NCBI GenBank assembly: GCA_010093685.1
Contig: MU006220.1
Coordinates: forward strand, 465,502 to 529,501
Reading direction: 5' to 3'
Length of the DNA: 64,000 nucleotides
DNA from: Ophiobolus disseminans
Lineage: Eukaryota; Ascomycota; Dothideomycetes; Pleosporales; Phaeosphaeriaceae
The notes beneath the pieces are model-generated. The model worked only from the letters and a program-made list of their open reading frames with translations, was not told the origin of the DNA and made no database searches. Shown here piece by piece: positions 1 to 10,934 of this stretch. Made by a program: the position numbers and the translations under genes. The first letter of the stretch is position 1; every line of letters starts with the position of its first letter.

Positions 1-420
1 CTTATTAGGAAATGTCACGTGACTGATCACGTGACCTGCCTAATCTAGTAATAGCTGTAAACGCTATATATATCATGCCTATTAGGCTGTTACTATCTAT
101 AGTAGCAACGCGTAATCTATTACATCATGATTGCGTAATCCATCACATCATGATGTACAATCTATCTGTACGCGTAATCTATTACATCGGATTACGCATA
201 TAGAGTGCTCTAGAACTAGATTGTATTTATNNNNNNNNNNNNNNNNNNNNNNNNNNNNNNNNNNNNNNNNNNNNNNNNNNNNNNNNNNNNNNNNNNNNNN
301 NNNNNNNNNNCCCTACTTCCGTTGCGGCTATTACGTTATCAGCACGTGATAGTAGCCTCCTACTAGAAGAGGAATAGCCTGTTTCTACATACAGGCTACA
401 ATCCACACCTCCTCTTGACA
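1..420. repeat. Partial LTR (same family as 13585-14074), cut by window start
   Basis: This sequence matches the solo LTR at 13585-14074 from that copy's position 13616 onward and ends with the same TTGACA terminus at 420, so its first 31 bases lie outside the window. Near the start are two CACGTG palindromes (about 17-34) and a set of GTAATC/GATTAC repeats. It joins the LINE remnant at 421. No target-site duplication can be tested because the left end is missing, so it may be a solo LTR or one end of a larger element. Confidence 0.8.
231..310. other. Assembly gap (80 N)
   Basis: This is a run of 80 N inside the LTR. The sister LTR has about 133 bases (13846-13978) between the same flanking sequences, so the true missing sequence is probably longer than the N run. 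Any reading frame through it is meaningless. Confidence 0.95.
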
Positions 421-2565
421 GATCTCTTTTGCTATCTTAGTAGTAGTGCTACTATCTAAGATATCTTTGCTGTAATACTGCTTCTTTTGTTGTTCTAACA
501 TAGTAAAGAAGTAGAAGAAGAAGAAGCTGTACTAGCAAGGTAGGGGCACTGCCTGCTTGTAGCTATATGTTCTCCGTTACAGTTAACACAGCATAGCTTT
601 TAATATTAGCATAGCCTACCTATAGTCTTACATTCCTTGCAGCTAGCGTGATCTTTTGTGTAGTAAGACTCTGCGCAGAGTTTATATCCTTTACTTCTGC
701 ACATCTCTATGTTATGCCCTAGCTTAAAACAGCCTTAACACTATGTTTTTGCTGAAATGTTGTAGTACTTTGTAAGGTAGGCTACTCTTCCTGCAATACT
801 AAGCTGCTTCTGAGATAGAAGCCTTTAGCGTTCTTGCTCGCTTTCTACTTTAAAGACAATAGACGCGTATCTTTGATCTAGGGGTAGTAGGTACGCAGTT
901 TTAAGCCTTTCTTTCTTTGCTAGCTACCTAGGATTGCCTTTAATAGTTGCCTTGTTAAAGGTCTTAATCTCTTCCTTAATTGCTGCTAGAGATACAATAA
1001 ACTCGTTGTGCATGTAGACTTTGTGTGCTATAACCTGTACTAGGTCCTCCTGCCTTTGCATACCTTTGCAGGTAACCTGCACAGCTGATTTCTACATATC
1101 TGTATGCTGCAGAAGAAAGTCTGCAGTAAACTTCTCTGTAGTAGTGAGGATAAGGTTTTACCTTATTGTTAGGCGTACGCTAGCAATAACTGCTACTGCT
1201 GCTGCTACTACTACTACTAAGGCAATACAGACTATGCAGCTATACAAAGCCCTATAGCTTTAGCATATGTCTTCTTTCTTGCTAGCTTTGCAGAGTCTGT
1301 AGCAGTTATAGTATTGCTTGTAGCCTTTAGCACGTGTTCTTTTAGAGCTTAGATCTCCTTTGCTAGCTCTTTTGTAGCTGCTAGAGCTAACTCTGCTTTC
1401 CCCTGCTGTACAGACTTTGCCTGCTTAAGAAGCTCTCTTGTTGTTGTTTCTGCTATAGCGTCTTTTCTCTCTGCTAGCTTTAGAGCCTCTTGAAATGCTT
1501 TTATGCCTTAAGAGATGCAGTATAGCTATTAGATGTAATTAGCCTTTCAGCAGGGCGCTTAGAGACGGCAGAACTGATTATGTGCTGGATTACTGCTAGC
1601 GCAGACTTAGGATAAGGAAGATAAAGATAAGCAGAGAAGACCCCTTAAGAGAACACACAAGACACACAATCAATACACAACTATTAATTATAATTAATAC
1701 TAATTAATATTATTTATCTTTACACAATCTGATTAACCCTCCGATCTAACAATAGCTATCTTGTTTTCTAAAAAGGTACGTCCTAAGCTAGTACCTCCTG
1801 CTGTTGTTTCTGTGGAGAGCGCTGATCGAGTGTTCGTTTTTTGCTTTGTTTTGGCTTTAGAGGCTGCTTAGCTAGCTTATCTTAGCTACTTTCTGTTTCA
1901 TCCTCTTCTTCTAACAACAGTTTATCTATCTCTATTGCGTTAGGTTGTATAGCGTGCTGAGTTACACGTGCTTATAGAGATCCTGTAGGAAGAATAGTAG
2001 AAGCTATAGTAGGCTTAGTAGCTATATATATGTATGTATGCGTATGTGTGTATGTGTATGTGTGTGTGTGTAGTGTATAAGAAATTCCTTCTCTTTTATT
2101 TCCGCCACAAAATGAGAAGAGAAATAACTAAAAGAGAGCTTGTTTTTGCACTAAGTAGAGTTACCTAGGGTCTACTAGCTTCTGCAGGCTTAAAAAACAA
2201 GAAAAAAGAGAAGCTCTGTTTTACTTCTCCTTCTTCTCTTCCTCTTCTTACTAGCTGTACTAGTCAACCTCTAGGGAGAGTAAGGAGTCTAGATAGCAGA
2301 AAATAGAGCAAAAAGGCAGTTTTGTGTGTTTGTTGCTGTTGTTAGGTATCTGAAATCTGATAAGATAAGGGTAGTCTGTGCGCTGAACACGAGAACTCTA
2401 AACAAGAAGAACAGCAGGTTTGCACCTAGCTGCACTTCTCAACCACGAGCCTAGAGGCTGTAGGAACAGAGGAAAGTGTGGTGTACAATAGGTTGAAATG
2501 GATTCTAATGGTTTTAGGATGCCAGAGGCGCTGGAGCAAGCGCGCTAGGTAGGCCCAAAGTTGGT
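421..2565 (-). pseudogene. Degenerate LINE (Tad1-like) ORF1 remnant
   Basis: On the minus strand, broken frames read like ORF1 of a fungal non-LTR retrotransposon. A lysine/glutamine-rich part lies at about 1930-1750. At about 740-560 there is a zinc-knuckle stretch with the order C-x-x-x-x-x-x-H-x-x-x-x-C (GCFKLGHNIEMC) followed by further Cys/His pairs (YTKDHASCKEC), the usual ORF1 C-terminus. The first Cys of the knuckle pair follows a TAG where tryptophan would be expected, and TAG/TAA stops recur throughout, consistent with RIP. ORF2 (endonuclease/reverse transcriptase) would lie left of 421 but is replaced by an LTR. The segment nearest 2500 is taken as the element's 5' part and its limit is uncertain. 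Confidence 0.55.
2028..2077. repeat. (GT/AT)n microsatellite
   Basis: This is a run of TATGTATG/TGTGTG repeats inside the LINE remnant. It is a simple repeat with no coding meaning. Confidence 0.85.
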
Positions 2566-2600
2566 GTTTTAATATAGCGTTAAAAGGCGCTAGAAGAACT

Positions 2601-2949
2601 TGTAAGGGGCCAGGCTAAAGACAGCAGGAAGGCTAGGTTAAACAGAGATGAATTCGATAGAGTCTATCTAGAGCGAGAGAGCAGACTAACTTTATAGCAG
2701 ACTGCTGGCTTCTAGAAGTTTCTACATACATCAGCATTTGTCAGCTGTTAGAGGATTATGTCTTGTTCTAGTTAGTTCCCGGACATTCTAGGACATTCTA
2801 GGACATTCCATAATGTTCCAGGACATTCCATGACATTCTAGGACATTCCATGACATTCTAGGACATTCTAGGACATTCTATAATGTTCTATGCTCTTCTA
2901 TTGAACTAAAGTAACTCCACTAATAATAGCAGAGGTCTAACCTCTTACA
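2601..2949 (-). repeat. 3' LTR of Gypsy copy 1
   Basis: The LTR begins TGTAAGGGG and ends CCTCTTACA on the + strand, giving TGTAAG...CTTACA inverted ends. Its centre holds a run of 10-11 bp units of the type GGACATTCTA/GGACATTCCA (about 2780-2890). Confidence 0.92.
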
Positions 2950-2964
2950 TTACCCCCTCTCTCC
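2950..2964 (-). other. Polypurine tract of Gypsy copy 1
   Basis: Read on the minus strand this is GGAGAGAGGGGGTAA directly before the 3' LTR. It is the expected primer for plus-strand DNA synthesis and confirms the orientation. Confidence 0.8.
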
Positions 2965-3159
2965 AATCTATGTGCAGTAGTGTTATGTCTGAAGTACTGC
3001 CCTTTATCACCTCTTCTAAATCTAGCTAGAAGCTGTTTAGAGTGTTGATTGCGGTATAGAGCAGTGAAGGCTTCCTACTCATCTAAGGCTATGTTATCTT
3101 TAAGATTTTCCACTAACTTAAAGGTTGTAAGGGCATATCTAGTCTATTTAACCTTAAAG

Positions 3160-4330
3160 AACAGCCTATTCCTGTAGGTCACTTTAGCTATAATCTATTC
3201 CACTTCTGATTCTAGTTCTCTATTGACTAGGACAGGTGCTAGTTAAGTGTCGTTATTAGGCTAGCTAGGGAAGGGATCTAAGGAAGCTAGCCTTAGGCGA
3301 TCAATATAGAAGACATTATAGATACCTAGTAGTATATTAAGCCTAACTAAGTGTAGGCTAATAACCTCAATAACTGTGTATTTAGCATTCTTCTAGTTAA
3401 GTTTCTTGTTTAGTCTTCTATTTGACAGTTGCTTCCTGTAGGAGAGCTAGACTTTGTTATTCACTTGCAGTGTAGGAGGCTTATGCCTATGCTTATTTAC
3501 CTAACGCTCCTGCTCTTGCTATGCTTTAGCTATTGTAGTTTGTGCTATGTCGAAAGCATGCTTAAGCTTCTTAATAATTGCCTTTGCCTTGTCATAATTA
3601 GGTCGCAGATATGCTTCTAGCTCTTCTTAGTTTAGTCCTTAAGAGATGTCTAGTTAGATAGGGTCAACATTATAGCCATGTTAAAGGAAGAAGGGTGAGA
3701 CCCTTGTTAACCTTGCTTCGCGTCCTTTGATAGCAATTGAGGCTATTAGGAGAAGGTCTACCTAATTGCTCTGTCCCCACCTAATAAAGGCACGGAGATA
3801 GGCTTTAATAATACTGTTTATCCTCTTAGTAGATCTATTAGTCTGTAGATGCTATGCTGTAGATAAGCGGCGTGTAATGTTTATTATCTTAGTTAGGATA
3901 GCCTAGAAATAACTAGTAAACTAGGCACTACGGTCGGAGACAATAGCATTAGGTAGCTAGTAGTAGGCAACCACATACTGCAGGAAGTTGTAAGCAACTA
4001 TTTCTGCTCTAGTGTCCTTTAAGGGAATAAGGATAACATCCTTACTTAACTAATCTGTAATAATAAGAAGTGTTGTACAGCTATTGCTTTCTAGCAGTCC
4101 TTTAATAAAGTCTATTAAGATCTCTTTCTAGATGCGTTTAGGGAGTGGCAGTGGTTTTAAGAAGCCTTGCAACCTATCTCTCTAGGGCTTAATGCGTCTA
4201 TAGATGTTATAGTTGCGGACAAAGCGACGTATGTTATTAGACATGCTAGGCTAGAAGTAGTCTCTTGCTAGTATCTTGTATGTTCCTTCTCTTCCTAGGT
4301 GTCTAGTGGCTAGTGATGCATAGATTTTAT
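3160..4330 (-). pseudogene. Gypsy copy 1 integrase remnant
   Basis: Minus-strand frames with frequent TAG/TAA stops match the Gypsy integrase: an HHCC-type zinc region near 4300-4200, then core segments resembling the usual LLIITDQLSKD and IVSDR motifs with an FTSYF piece, then a basic C-terminal part near 3500-3300. Stops stand where Trp or Gln is normal. No clear chromodomain was seen before the LTR. The protein cannot be functional as sequenced. Confidence 0.75.
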
Positions 4331-4699
4331 AGATAAGCCTAGTGCGCAAAGGCTTAGAATTAGGCACCTATTTCCTGTTGCGGAAGTATAGGACTAAGTT
4401 GTTGTCTGTATAACACTCTAATATTAATGCCTTAAGTCTAAGGTGTGCTAGAAAGCGGCGCTCTCTATCTTTAATATATTAGAGTGCAGTGGAATACACT
4501 GAGTCTTCCTGTGTGGCTTGTTTCCAGAGCTCTTCTAGAGCAGCAGGCTCTATAGGTTCTACCTAAGTAGGAAAGGCTCTTAGTGGAAAAATCCGGCTTG
4601 AAAAGGTGATAACAGTATTAGTTGAGTCTGCTATCTCTTCTTCTTTAGCAGTAGTAGGCTTAAGAAGCTGTTGATACTAGTGTTTAAGGCGTGCATCCT

Positions 4700-5957
4700 C
4701 TGTATTTGCAGGCAGGTCTTGTTCTCTTCTTAAGAGAGCATCTGCTCTTTTATTTAGCTTCCTAGGTCGATATTAAAGCGTGATGTTATAGCGTCCTAGT
4801 AGGATTAACTATCTAATCTGCCTTTTATTAAGCTTTCTTAGCTTAGTGAAGTACTCTAGGTTCTTGTAGTCTCTTAGGACAGTGAACTTAGTGACTGTCC
4901 TAAGTTTAGAGTCCTATTCCTCTAGGCAGCGTATGATAGCTAGCATCTCTTTGTTATAAATCTTATAGTTGCATTTATAAGGGTTGTTCTTGCGTGAGAA
5001 GTAGGCACAGGGCCTAAGGACTCCCTTCTTATTATACTAGGAAAGTACTCCTCTAACTGCATAGCTAGATAAGTCTGTCTCTACTACTATTTCCCTATCT
5101 AGATAGAAATGAGCTAGGATAGGCTCACTAATAAAGACAGCCTTAAGTTTGTTAAAGGCTTCTTGTTCTTCTTAGGTCCAGCGCTAGGTAACATCTCTAG
5201 TAAGTCTGGTAAGGGGTGCTGCAGTATTAGCAAAATCCTAGATAAATCTGCGGTAGAAGTTTGCAAATCCCAAGAAGCTGCGTACGCCTTTAACTAATGT
5301 AGGTGCTTTCTAGTTAGTAATAGCCTTAATCTTCTAAGGATCTATAAGTAGTCCCTTCTCTGTGTCGATAATAAATCCTAGGTACTTAGTAGACTTGACT
5401 TCAAATTCACACTTCTTGATGTCTAGCTAGAGTCCAGCCTCTCTAAGGGCATCTAGAACCTTGTTGACATAGGCGCGGTGTTCCTAGAGGGAGCTATTAG
5501 TGTATATTAGAACATCATCTAGGTAGGCGGATACAAACTCATCTAAGAACTAACGTAAGACCTAGTTGATGTAGCGTTGAAAGGTGCTAGGAGAGCCAAC
5601 TATACTAAATAGAGTGACTAGCCACTTATATAGCCTAAAGCGTGTGCGGAAAGCAGTGAGCTATTTATCCCCTTCTTAAATGCGTATCTTGTAGAAAGCC
5701 GCAATAACATCTAGCTTAGTATACTACTTAGCCTTGCAGATGTTATTCAATGTCTTATAGATAAGAGGTAGAGAGTATCTGTTCTTCTTAGTGATTGCAT
5801 TAAGGGCGCGGTAGTCAATACACATGCGTAGGCCTCCTCCTAGTTTCTTTGCAAAGAGAACTAGGGCTGCAGCAGGAGAGCTGCTAACCCTAATAAATCC
5901 CTTGTCTAGTAGTAATGTAAGTTCTTTGCAGAGCACTAGTAACTCATCTCTAGACAT
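4700..5957 (-). pseudogene. Gypsy copy 1 reverse transcriptase and RNase H remnant
   Basis: The open piece at 5957-5724 reads as the start of the Gypsy reverse transcriptase (SPAAA, then LRMCIDYRALNAITKKNRY). At about 5540-5487 the catalytic motif YLDD is intact (FVSAYLDDVLIY). RNase H follows at about 5110-4700 with VLRPCAYFSRK and the ADALLRR ending. Stops break the frame between these pieces. This is strong family evidence but a dead copy. Confidence 0.88.
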
Positions 5958-6839
5958 ATTGTAAAGAGGGCCCTATAGTATTTGCGGACTCTTCCTATCT
6001 TCTTTAATAAGCTTAATGCGGTGGTCTACTCTAGGGCGGTGTAGAGGGAGCTTAGCAGCTTAGTTTGGATCAAAGACTAGCAGCTAGTGGCGGTAGCTTA
6101 GTAGTAGGAGGTCTTTAATCTGCTCTAAGCTCAATTGTGCTTTAGGAGCTAAAGCCTTCTAGATGTCTGCTATAGAGGCAGTAAATACACTAACGGACTT
6201 GTCTTTCTTAGATGCTTAAATATATCTCTGCATAGCTACTGCAGAGATCTCCTAGACTGTTAGTGTAGAAGGTAGTTCTCCTTCCTTGCTGCGGAGGCAG
6301 ATACAGGTCCTTTCTAAGTAGATAAAGATTAACTTCTTTGCTAGTGCAATAGTAACATTATGTCTATTAAACTAGAAGCGTCTAAGTAAGATATCAAAAC
6401 TAAGGTAAGTATTCTCTATTATGTATCCCTATCCTGTGCGTGTATATCCTTTAATATTGTATGTCAAGTGGCAAGCTTGCCTAATAGTTCTAGTTCCTTC
6501 TACTCCTTAGAGGGTCCTTAGAGTAGGTAAATTAATGCACTAGAGTTTAGCTTTCCGGGCAAAGTGGGCGCTCACTAGAGCATATGTTAAGCAACTAGAA
6601 TCTAGCATTATAGATGCATAGTGAGTGTGATTAATAAGCATATGTACAGTAATTGGTTTTGCTTTTATGTAGGGTTGAAATAAGCGCTAGTTTTGCTTTA
6701 TCCTCAAAGCCTTCTCCTTATGCTCCTGCTAGTGACTTTGAGCAGGAGCTACTCTTTTTCCGACTTAGGATCCTCCTCTTCTAGCTGTAGCCTCTCTGCA
6801 ATCTTTGTGGTTGCAACAGTAGTAGGAGAAGGGCGACGT

Positions 6840-7345
6840 GCAGGAGCATAAGGGCAAAAGCTGATAATATGTCCAGAAGCTCCACAGCGTATACACAAGC
6901 GGTTGTTCCTACGTCTCTAAATCTTATCCTTGCTCACCCACTTAGCGCGTTGATTTCCTAGGGATTGAGCAGCATAAGTGTGTGTAGGTTCCCAATCCAT
7001 TGCTTCTTTATCTTGCTGCATATAGCGTTGTTGCGTTTGTCCTTTCTATAGTGCTTTGATTGCATCTAGTCTTAACCTAATAGTCTAAAGTAGGGAGGTG
7101 AATCCTCTATACTCAGTAGGGACTAGAAAGACGCTGACTAGTCTCTCCTGCATAGCATGGCTTATAGCATTCTCTAGGAGTGAGATCTTGATAGTGTCAT
7201 TAAATGACAATACTCTAGCATTTGCTAGCTTAGTCTCAAAGTGTAGCAGAAACCGGGCAAAAGACTTATGTGCATTCTGCTTAATAGAGTAGACATTAGA
7301 CAGAGCTTTCTTCTGCCGGTTGGGGTCGCTGTATGTGCTAGCCAA
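6840..7345 (-). pseudogene. Gypsy copy 1 Gag remnant with CCHC knuckle
   Basis: An 86-codon open piece (7345-7085) matches the Gypsy Gag capsid region, and a C-x2-C-x4-H-x4-C knuckle (CIRCGASGHIISFC) is readable at about 6905-6860. Gypsy copy 2 carries the same Gag region at 10826-10599 and in pieces around 13,080-13,570. Confidence 0.8.
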
Positions 7346-7814
7346 GTAATCTAGTAGTTAGGAGCCTAAACTATTTTCCTCCTCTTCCTTAGCTCTAACA
7401 AAGGCTAGGCACATGTTCTAGGCATTGCTGCGTAGTCTAGCAAAGATGTAGCGCAGCTGATCTATGTCTAACCCAATACTTCTGCTATTAGTCTTGATTT
7501 TGTTCCTTGCTTCAATTTCCTATCCATCCTATTTAGAGCGTGTTCTATCAAACTCTAAGAGCTGTAGCAGTTTTTCCTTCCTTTTCTTAGACTAGGGTGC
7601 ATTAAGGCTTTGTTAAAGAGCATTCTAGAGGCCTTGCATAGTCTGTTGATTAATAGCATTGCTTTGAACTATTTGCTGCATAAAAGCATAGAAGGTTTGC
7701 TCTATAGATAGAGGAGCATTTGCAGCATTGCTGCTGTTAGCTATTTGCTTAGGTTCTTCTATAGTATGTTCTATTGTGTCTGGTTAATTCCAGTAATTCT
7801 AGTAATTCTAGTAA

Positions 7815-7925
7815 TTTCAGTGATGTCCAATGATTCCGTTGATGTCCAATGATTCCGTTGATGTCTAATAATTCCGTTGATGTCCAATAATTCCGTTGAT
7901 GTCCAATAATTCCGTTAATGTCTAA
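7815..7925 (-). repeat. 18-19 bp minisatellite in the Gypsy copy 1 Gag leader
   Basis: Tandem units of the type TCCGTTGATGTCCAATGAT occur about six times. On the minus strand they encode a repeated DINGIIGHQRN-like peptide within a 98-codon open piece (8045-7749). The equivalent part of Gypsy copy 2 has an unrelated repeat (14100-14262). Confidence 0.85.
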
Positions 7926-8091
7926 TGTATTTGTTATGTGCTCATGCAGGTGTTCAACCGTAGAGGTCCCTGCAGTGGCGTCCTTGTATTCCGTTGTATT
8001 GCTCTCGCAATTGTTCCGTTGTATCGCAATTCCATTGTAGAGCACTAGGGGATAGCCACACTAGCTACTCAAGTGGTTAATCGAATTCAAA

Positions 8092-8440
8092 TGTAAGGGG
8101 CTAGGCTAAAGACAGCAGGAAGGCTAGGTTGAATAGAGATGAATTCGATAGAGTCTATCTAGAGCGAGAGAGCAGACTGACTTTATAGCAGACTGCTAGC
8201 TTCTAGAAGTTTCTATATACATTAGCATTTGTCAGCTGTCAGAGGATCATGTCTTGTTCTAGTTAGTTCCCGGACATTCTAGGACATTCTAGGACATTCC
8301 ATGATGTTCCAGGACATTCCATGACATTCCAGGACATTCCATAACATTCTAGGACATTCTAGGACATTCTATGATGTTCCATGCTCTTCTATTGAACCGA
8401 AGTGACTCCACTAAGGATAACAGAGGTCTAACCTCTTACA
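8092..8440 (-). repeat. 5' LTR of Gypsy copy 1
   Basis: This is 349 bp, exactly the length of the partner at 2601-2949, with the same TGTAAG...CTTACA ends and the same GGACATTC repeat. It is followed at once by the target-site copy GAACT. Confidence 0.92.
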
Positions 8441-9454
8441 GAACTAACTTTACTAAATAGTGTAACTAGCTATTTATATAGTCTAAAGCGTGTGCAGAAA
8501 GAAGTAAGCTGTTTATTCTCTTCTTAAATGCGTATCTTGTAGAAAGCTATAATAACGTATAGCTTAGTATACTACTTAGCCTTGCAGATGTTGTTTATTG
8601 TCTTATAGATAAGAGGCAGAGAGTATCTGTTCTTCTTAGTACTAGCATTAAGAGCGCGGTAGTTAATGCATATACGTAGGCCTTCTTCTAGTTTCTTTGC
8701 AAAGAGAACTAGAGCTGCAGCAGAAGAGCTGCTAACTCTAATAAATCCCTTATCTACTAGTGATGTAAGTTATTTGCGAAGCACTAGTAACTTATCTCTA
8801 CATATATTGCAAAGAGAGCTCTATAGTATTTGCAGACTCTTTCTATCTTCTTTAATAAGCTTAATATAGTAGTCTACTCTAGAGCGGTATAGAGAGAGCT
8901 TAGCAACGTAGTTTGAATAGAAGACTAGTAGTTAGTAGCGGTAGCTTAGTAGTAGAAGGTTTTTAATCTACTCTAAGCTTAATTGTGCTTTAGGAGCTAA
9001 AGCCTTCTAGATATCTGCTATAGAGGCAGCAAATACACTAATAGACTTGTCTTTCTTAGATACTTAAATGTATCTCTGCATAGCTACTGCAGAGATCTCT
9101 TAGACTGTTAGTGTAGAAGGTAGTTCTTCTTTCTTGCTGCAGAGGCGGATGCGGGTTCTTTCTAAGTAGATAATAATAGACTCCTTTGCTAGTGCAATAG
9201 TAACATTGTATTTGTTAAACTAGGAGCGTCTAAGCAAGATATCAAAACTAAGGTTAGTGTTCTCTAACATGTATCCCTGTTCTGTACGTGTATATTCTTT
9301 AAGATCATATGTAAAGTGGCAAGCTTGCCTAATAGTTCTAGTTCCTTCTACTACGTAGAGAGTCCTTAGAATTAGTAAATTAATGCACTAGAGTTTAGCT
9401 TTCTAGGTAAACTAGGCGCGTACTAGAGTATATATCAAGCAACTAGAGTCTAGC

Positions 9455-9646
9455 TGTAAGGGGTTGAACCTTAAAAAGGAAATAGGCACGACTACATGCA
9501 CCAGCCCTAGCCAAAAGGCAGGCACAAGTTGAATCAACGGTGATTAACTTGCGTAGTCGATATTTATGCAGCATGAAGACATATGAGGCGTGACTGCGCC
9601 GCTCTCAAACCTACTAGTAGGTCCTGCATAGGTCTAACCCATCACA
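9455..9646 (-). repeat. Solo LTR, probably Copia-type
   Basis: This 192-bp repeat is flanked by the 5-bp duplication CTAGC (9450-9454 and 9647-9651). On the minus strand it begins TGTGATGGGTTAGACC and ends AACCCCTTACA. A second copy with its own duplication lies at 17022-17216. The TG...CA ends and 5-bp duplications show an LTR. The Copia assignment is an inference from the style of the ends. Confidence 0.88.
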
Positions 9647-9705
9647 CTAGCATTGTAGACGCGTAATAAGTGTAATTAATAAGTATATATATAGTGATTG
9701 GTTTT

Positions 9706-10203
9706 TGTAAAGATTATAATCTCTTTCTATAATCTTTGTAATATAGAGCTAGCTAATTGGTTATAGTCTACTTATATAAGCATGGCTTACTAAGTAATAT
9801 ATGCCTTAGGCATGAATCTCTGCCTTAGGCATCTATAGCCTAAGATCTGAGGCTACAAGGCATCAAGATCTAGAGAGACACTCTATGACGTATGCTAAGA
9901 AGAATTGCGTAAGCTATTGCGTATACACTAAGCATACTGCTACGTAAGCTTCTACGTATAGCACTACGTAATCTACTATTACTAATACTAGAGAAGACTT
10001 TATGTATTTAAGAAGAGTTTTCTTCACTCGTTAGAATAGTAACCTAGACCTTCGTATATTATCTTATATATATTATTGTATACTCTTATCAATCTTTTAC
10101 ATTATCTTATAAAGCTATACTTCCTCTATTCTTTTATAGAATTTTCTAGGTTCTTCTATAAAGAAGAAAGTAGAAATTTCTACCTTCTACTACTTTCTCT
10201 ACA
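9706..10203. repeat. Solo LTR, 498 bp
   Basis: It runs from TGTAAAGATT to TTTCTCTACA and is flanked by the duplication GTTTT (9701-9705 and 10204-10208). Removing it restores continuity with the matching stretch of Gypsy copy 1 near 6650-6680. It is AT-rich with no coding potential. Confidence 0.87.
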
Positions 10204-10934
10204 GTTTTGCTTTCATGTAGGGTTTAAATAAGCGCTAGTTTTGATGTATCCTCAAAGCCTTCTTCTTATGCTCCTACTAGTGACTTTAAGTAGAAGCTAT
10301 TCTTTTTCCAACTTATGAACTTCCTCCTCTAGCTGTAGAAGTTCTACTACCTTTGTAGTAGCAACAATAGTAGAAGAAGAGCGCTGTGTAGAAGCGTACT
10401 AGCAGGAGCTAATTATGCGTCTAGAAGCTCCACAGCGTATGCATAGGCAATTGTTTAAACGTCTTTGGATTTCTTCTTTACTTACCTACTTAGCGCGTTA
10501 CTTTGTATATGATTAAGTAGCAAGAGTGTGTGTAGGTTCTTAATCTATTTTAATGTCTTCTTGCTGTGTATTGCGTTGTTGAGCATGTACTTTCTATATC
10601 ATTTTGATTGCATTAGCCTTAACCTAATAGTGTAGAGAAGAGAAGTAAAAGCGCTGTATTTAGTATAGACTAGAAAGACACTAACAAGTCTCTTCTGCAT
10701 AGCGTAGCTTATAGCATTCTCTAGAAGTAAGACTTTAATAGTGTTATTAAAGGACAATACTCTAGTATTAGCTAGCTCTATCTCAAAGCGTAATAAAAAG
10801 CGGACAAAAGGCTTAACGTGGTTCACCAGCGAGCGCCCCAGCCGATTTAACTAGGGAAAATCAAAAAAATCGAGTTTTATAACTCTAGAACTACGCAATA
10901 GATTTCTCTGAAGATTTAATATAGTGTTTCTATA

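Larger units (their letters stand above)
2601..8440 (-). mobile_element. Complete Ty3/Gypsy LTR retrotransposon (Gypsy copy 1), degenerate
   Basis: This is a whole element of 5840 bp with two 349-bp LTRs (2601-2949 and 8092-8440) and a perfect 5-bp duplication GAACT at 2596-2600 and 8441-8445. It is encoded on the minus strand, so the 5' LTR is on the right. Next to the 3' LTR lies a polypurine tract. The domain order on the minus strand is Gag, CCHC knuckle, protease region, reverse transcriptase, RNase H and integrase, which is the Gypsy order. All frames are interrupted by stops. By eye the LTRs differ at about 20 positions, all but one being transitions, which fits RIP. It sits inside the reverse transcriptase region of an older relative (Gypsy copy 2). 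Confidence 0.93.

Noticed and set aside
131..349. 72-codon frame spanning the first N run
   Set aside because: It crosses unknown bases within an LTR; the frame is meaningless.
13..420. LTR boundary at TGTCACG with TGACA as its partner, giving a 408-bp LTR
   Set aside because: The full copy at 13585-14074 has a perfect CTATT duplication only if the LTR starts 43 bp earlier at TGTAAGAATG; the TGTCA...TGACA match is coincidental.
7749..8045. 98-codon open frame, minus strand, as a separate gene
   Set aside because: It is the repeat-bearing Gag leader of Gypsy copy 1, not an independent gene.
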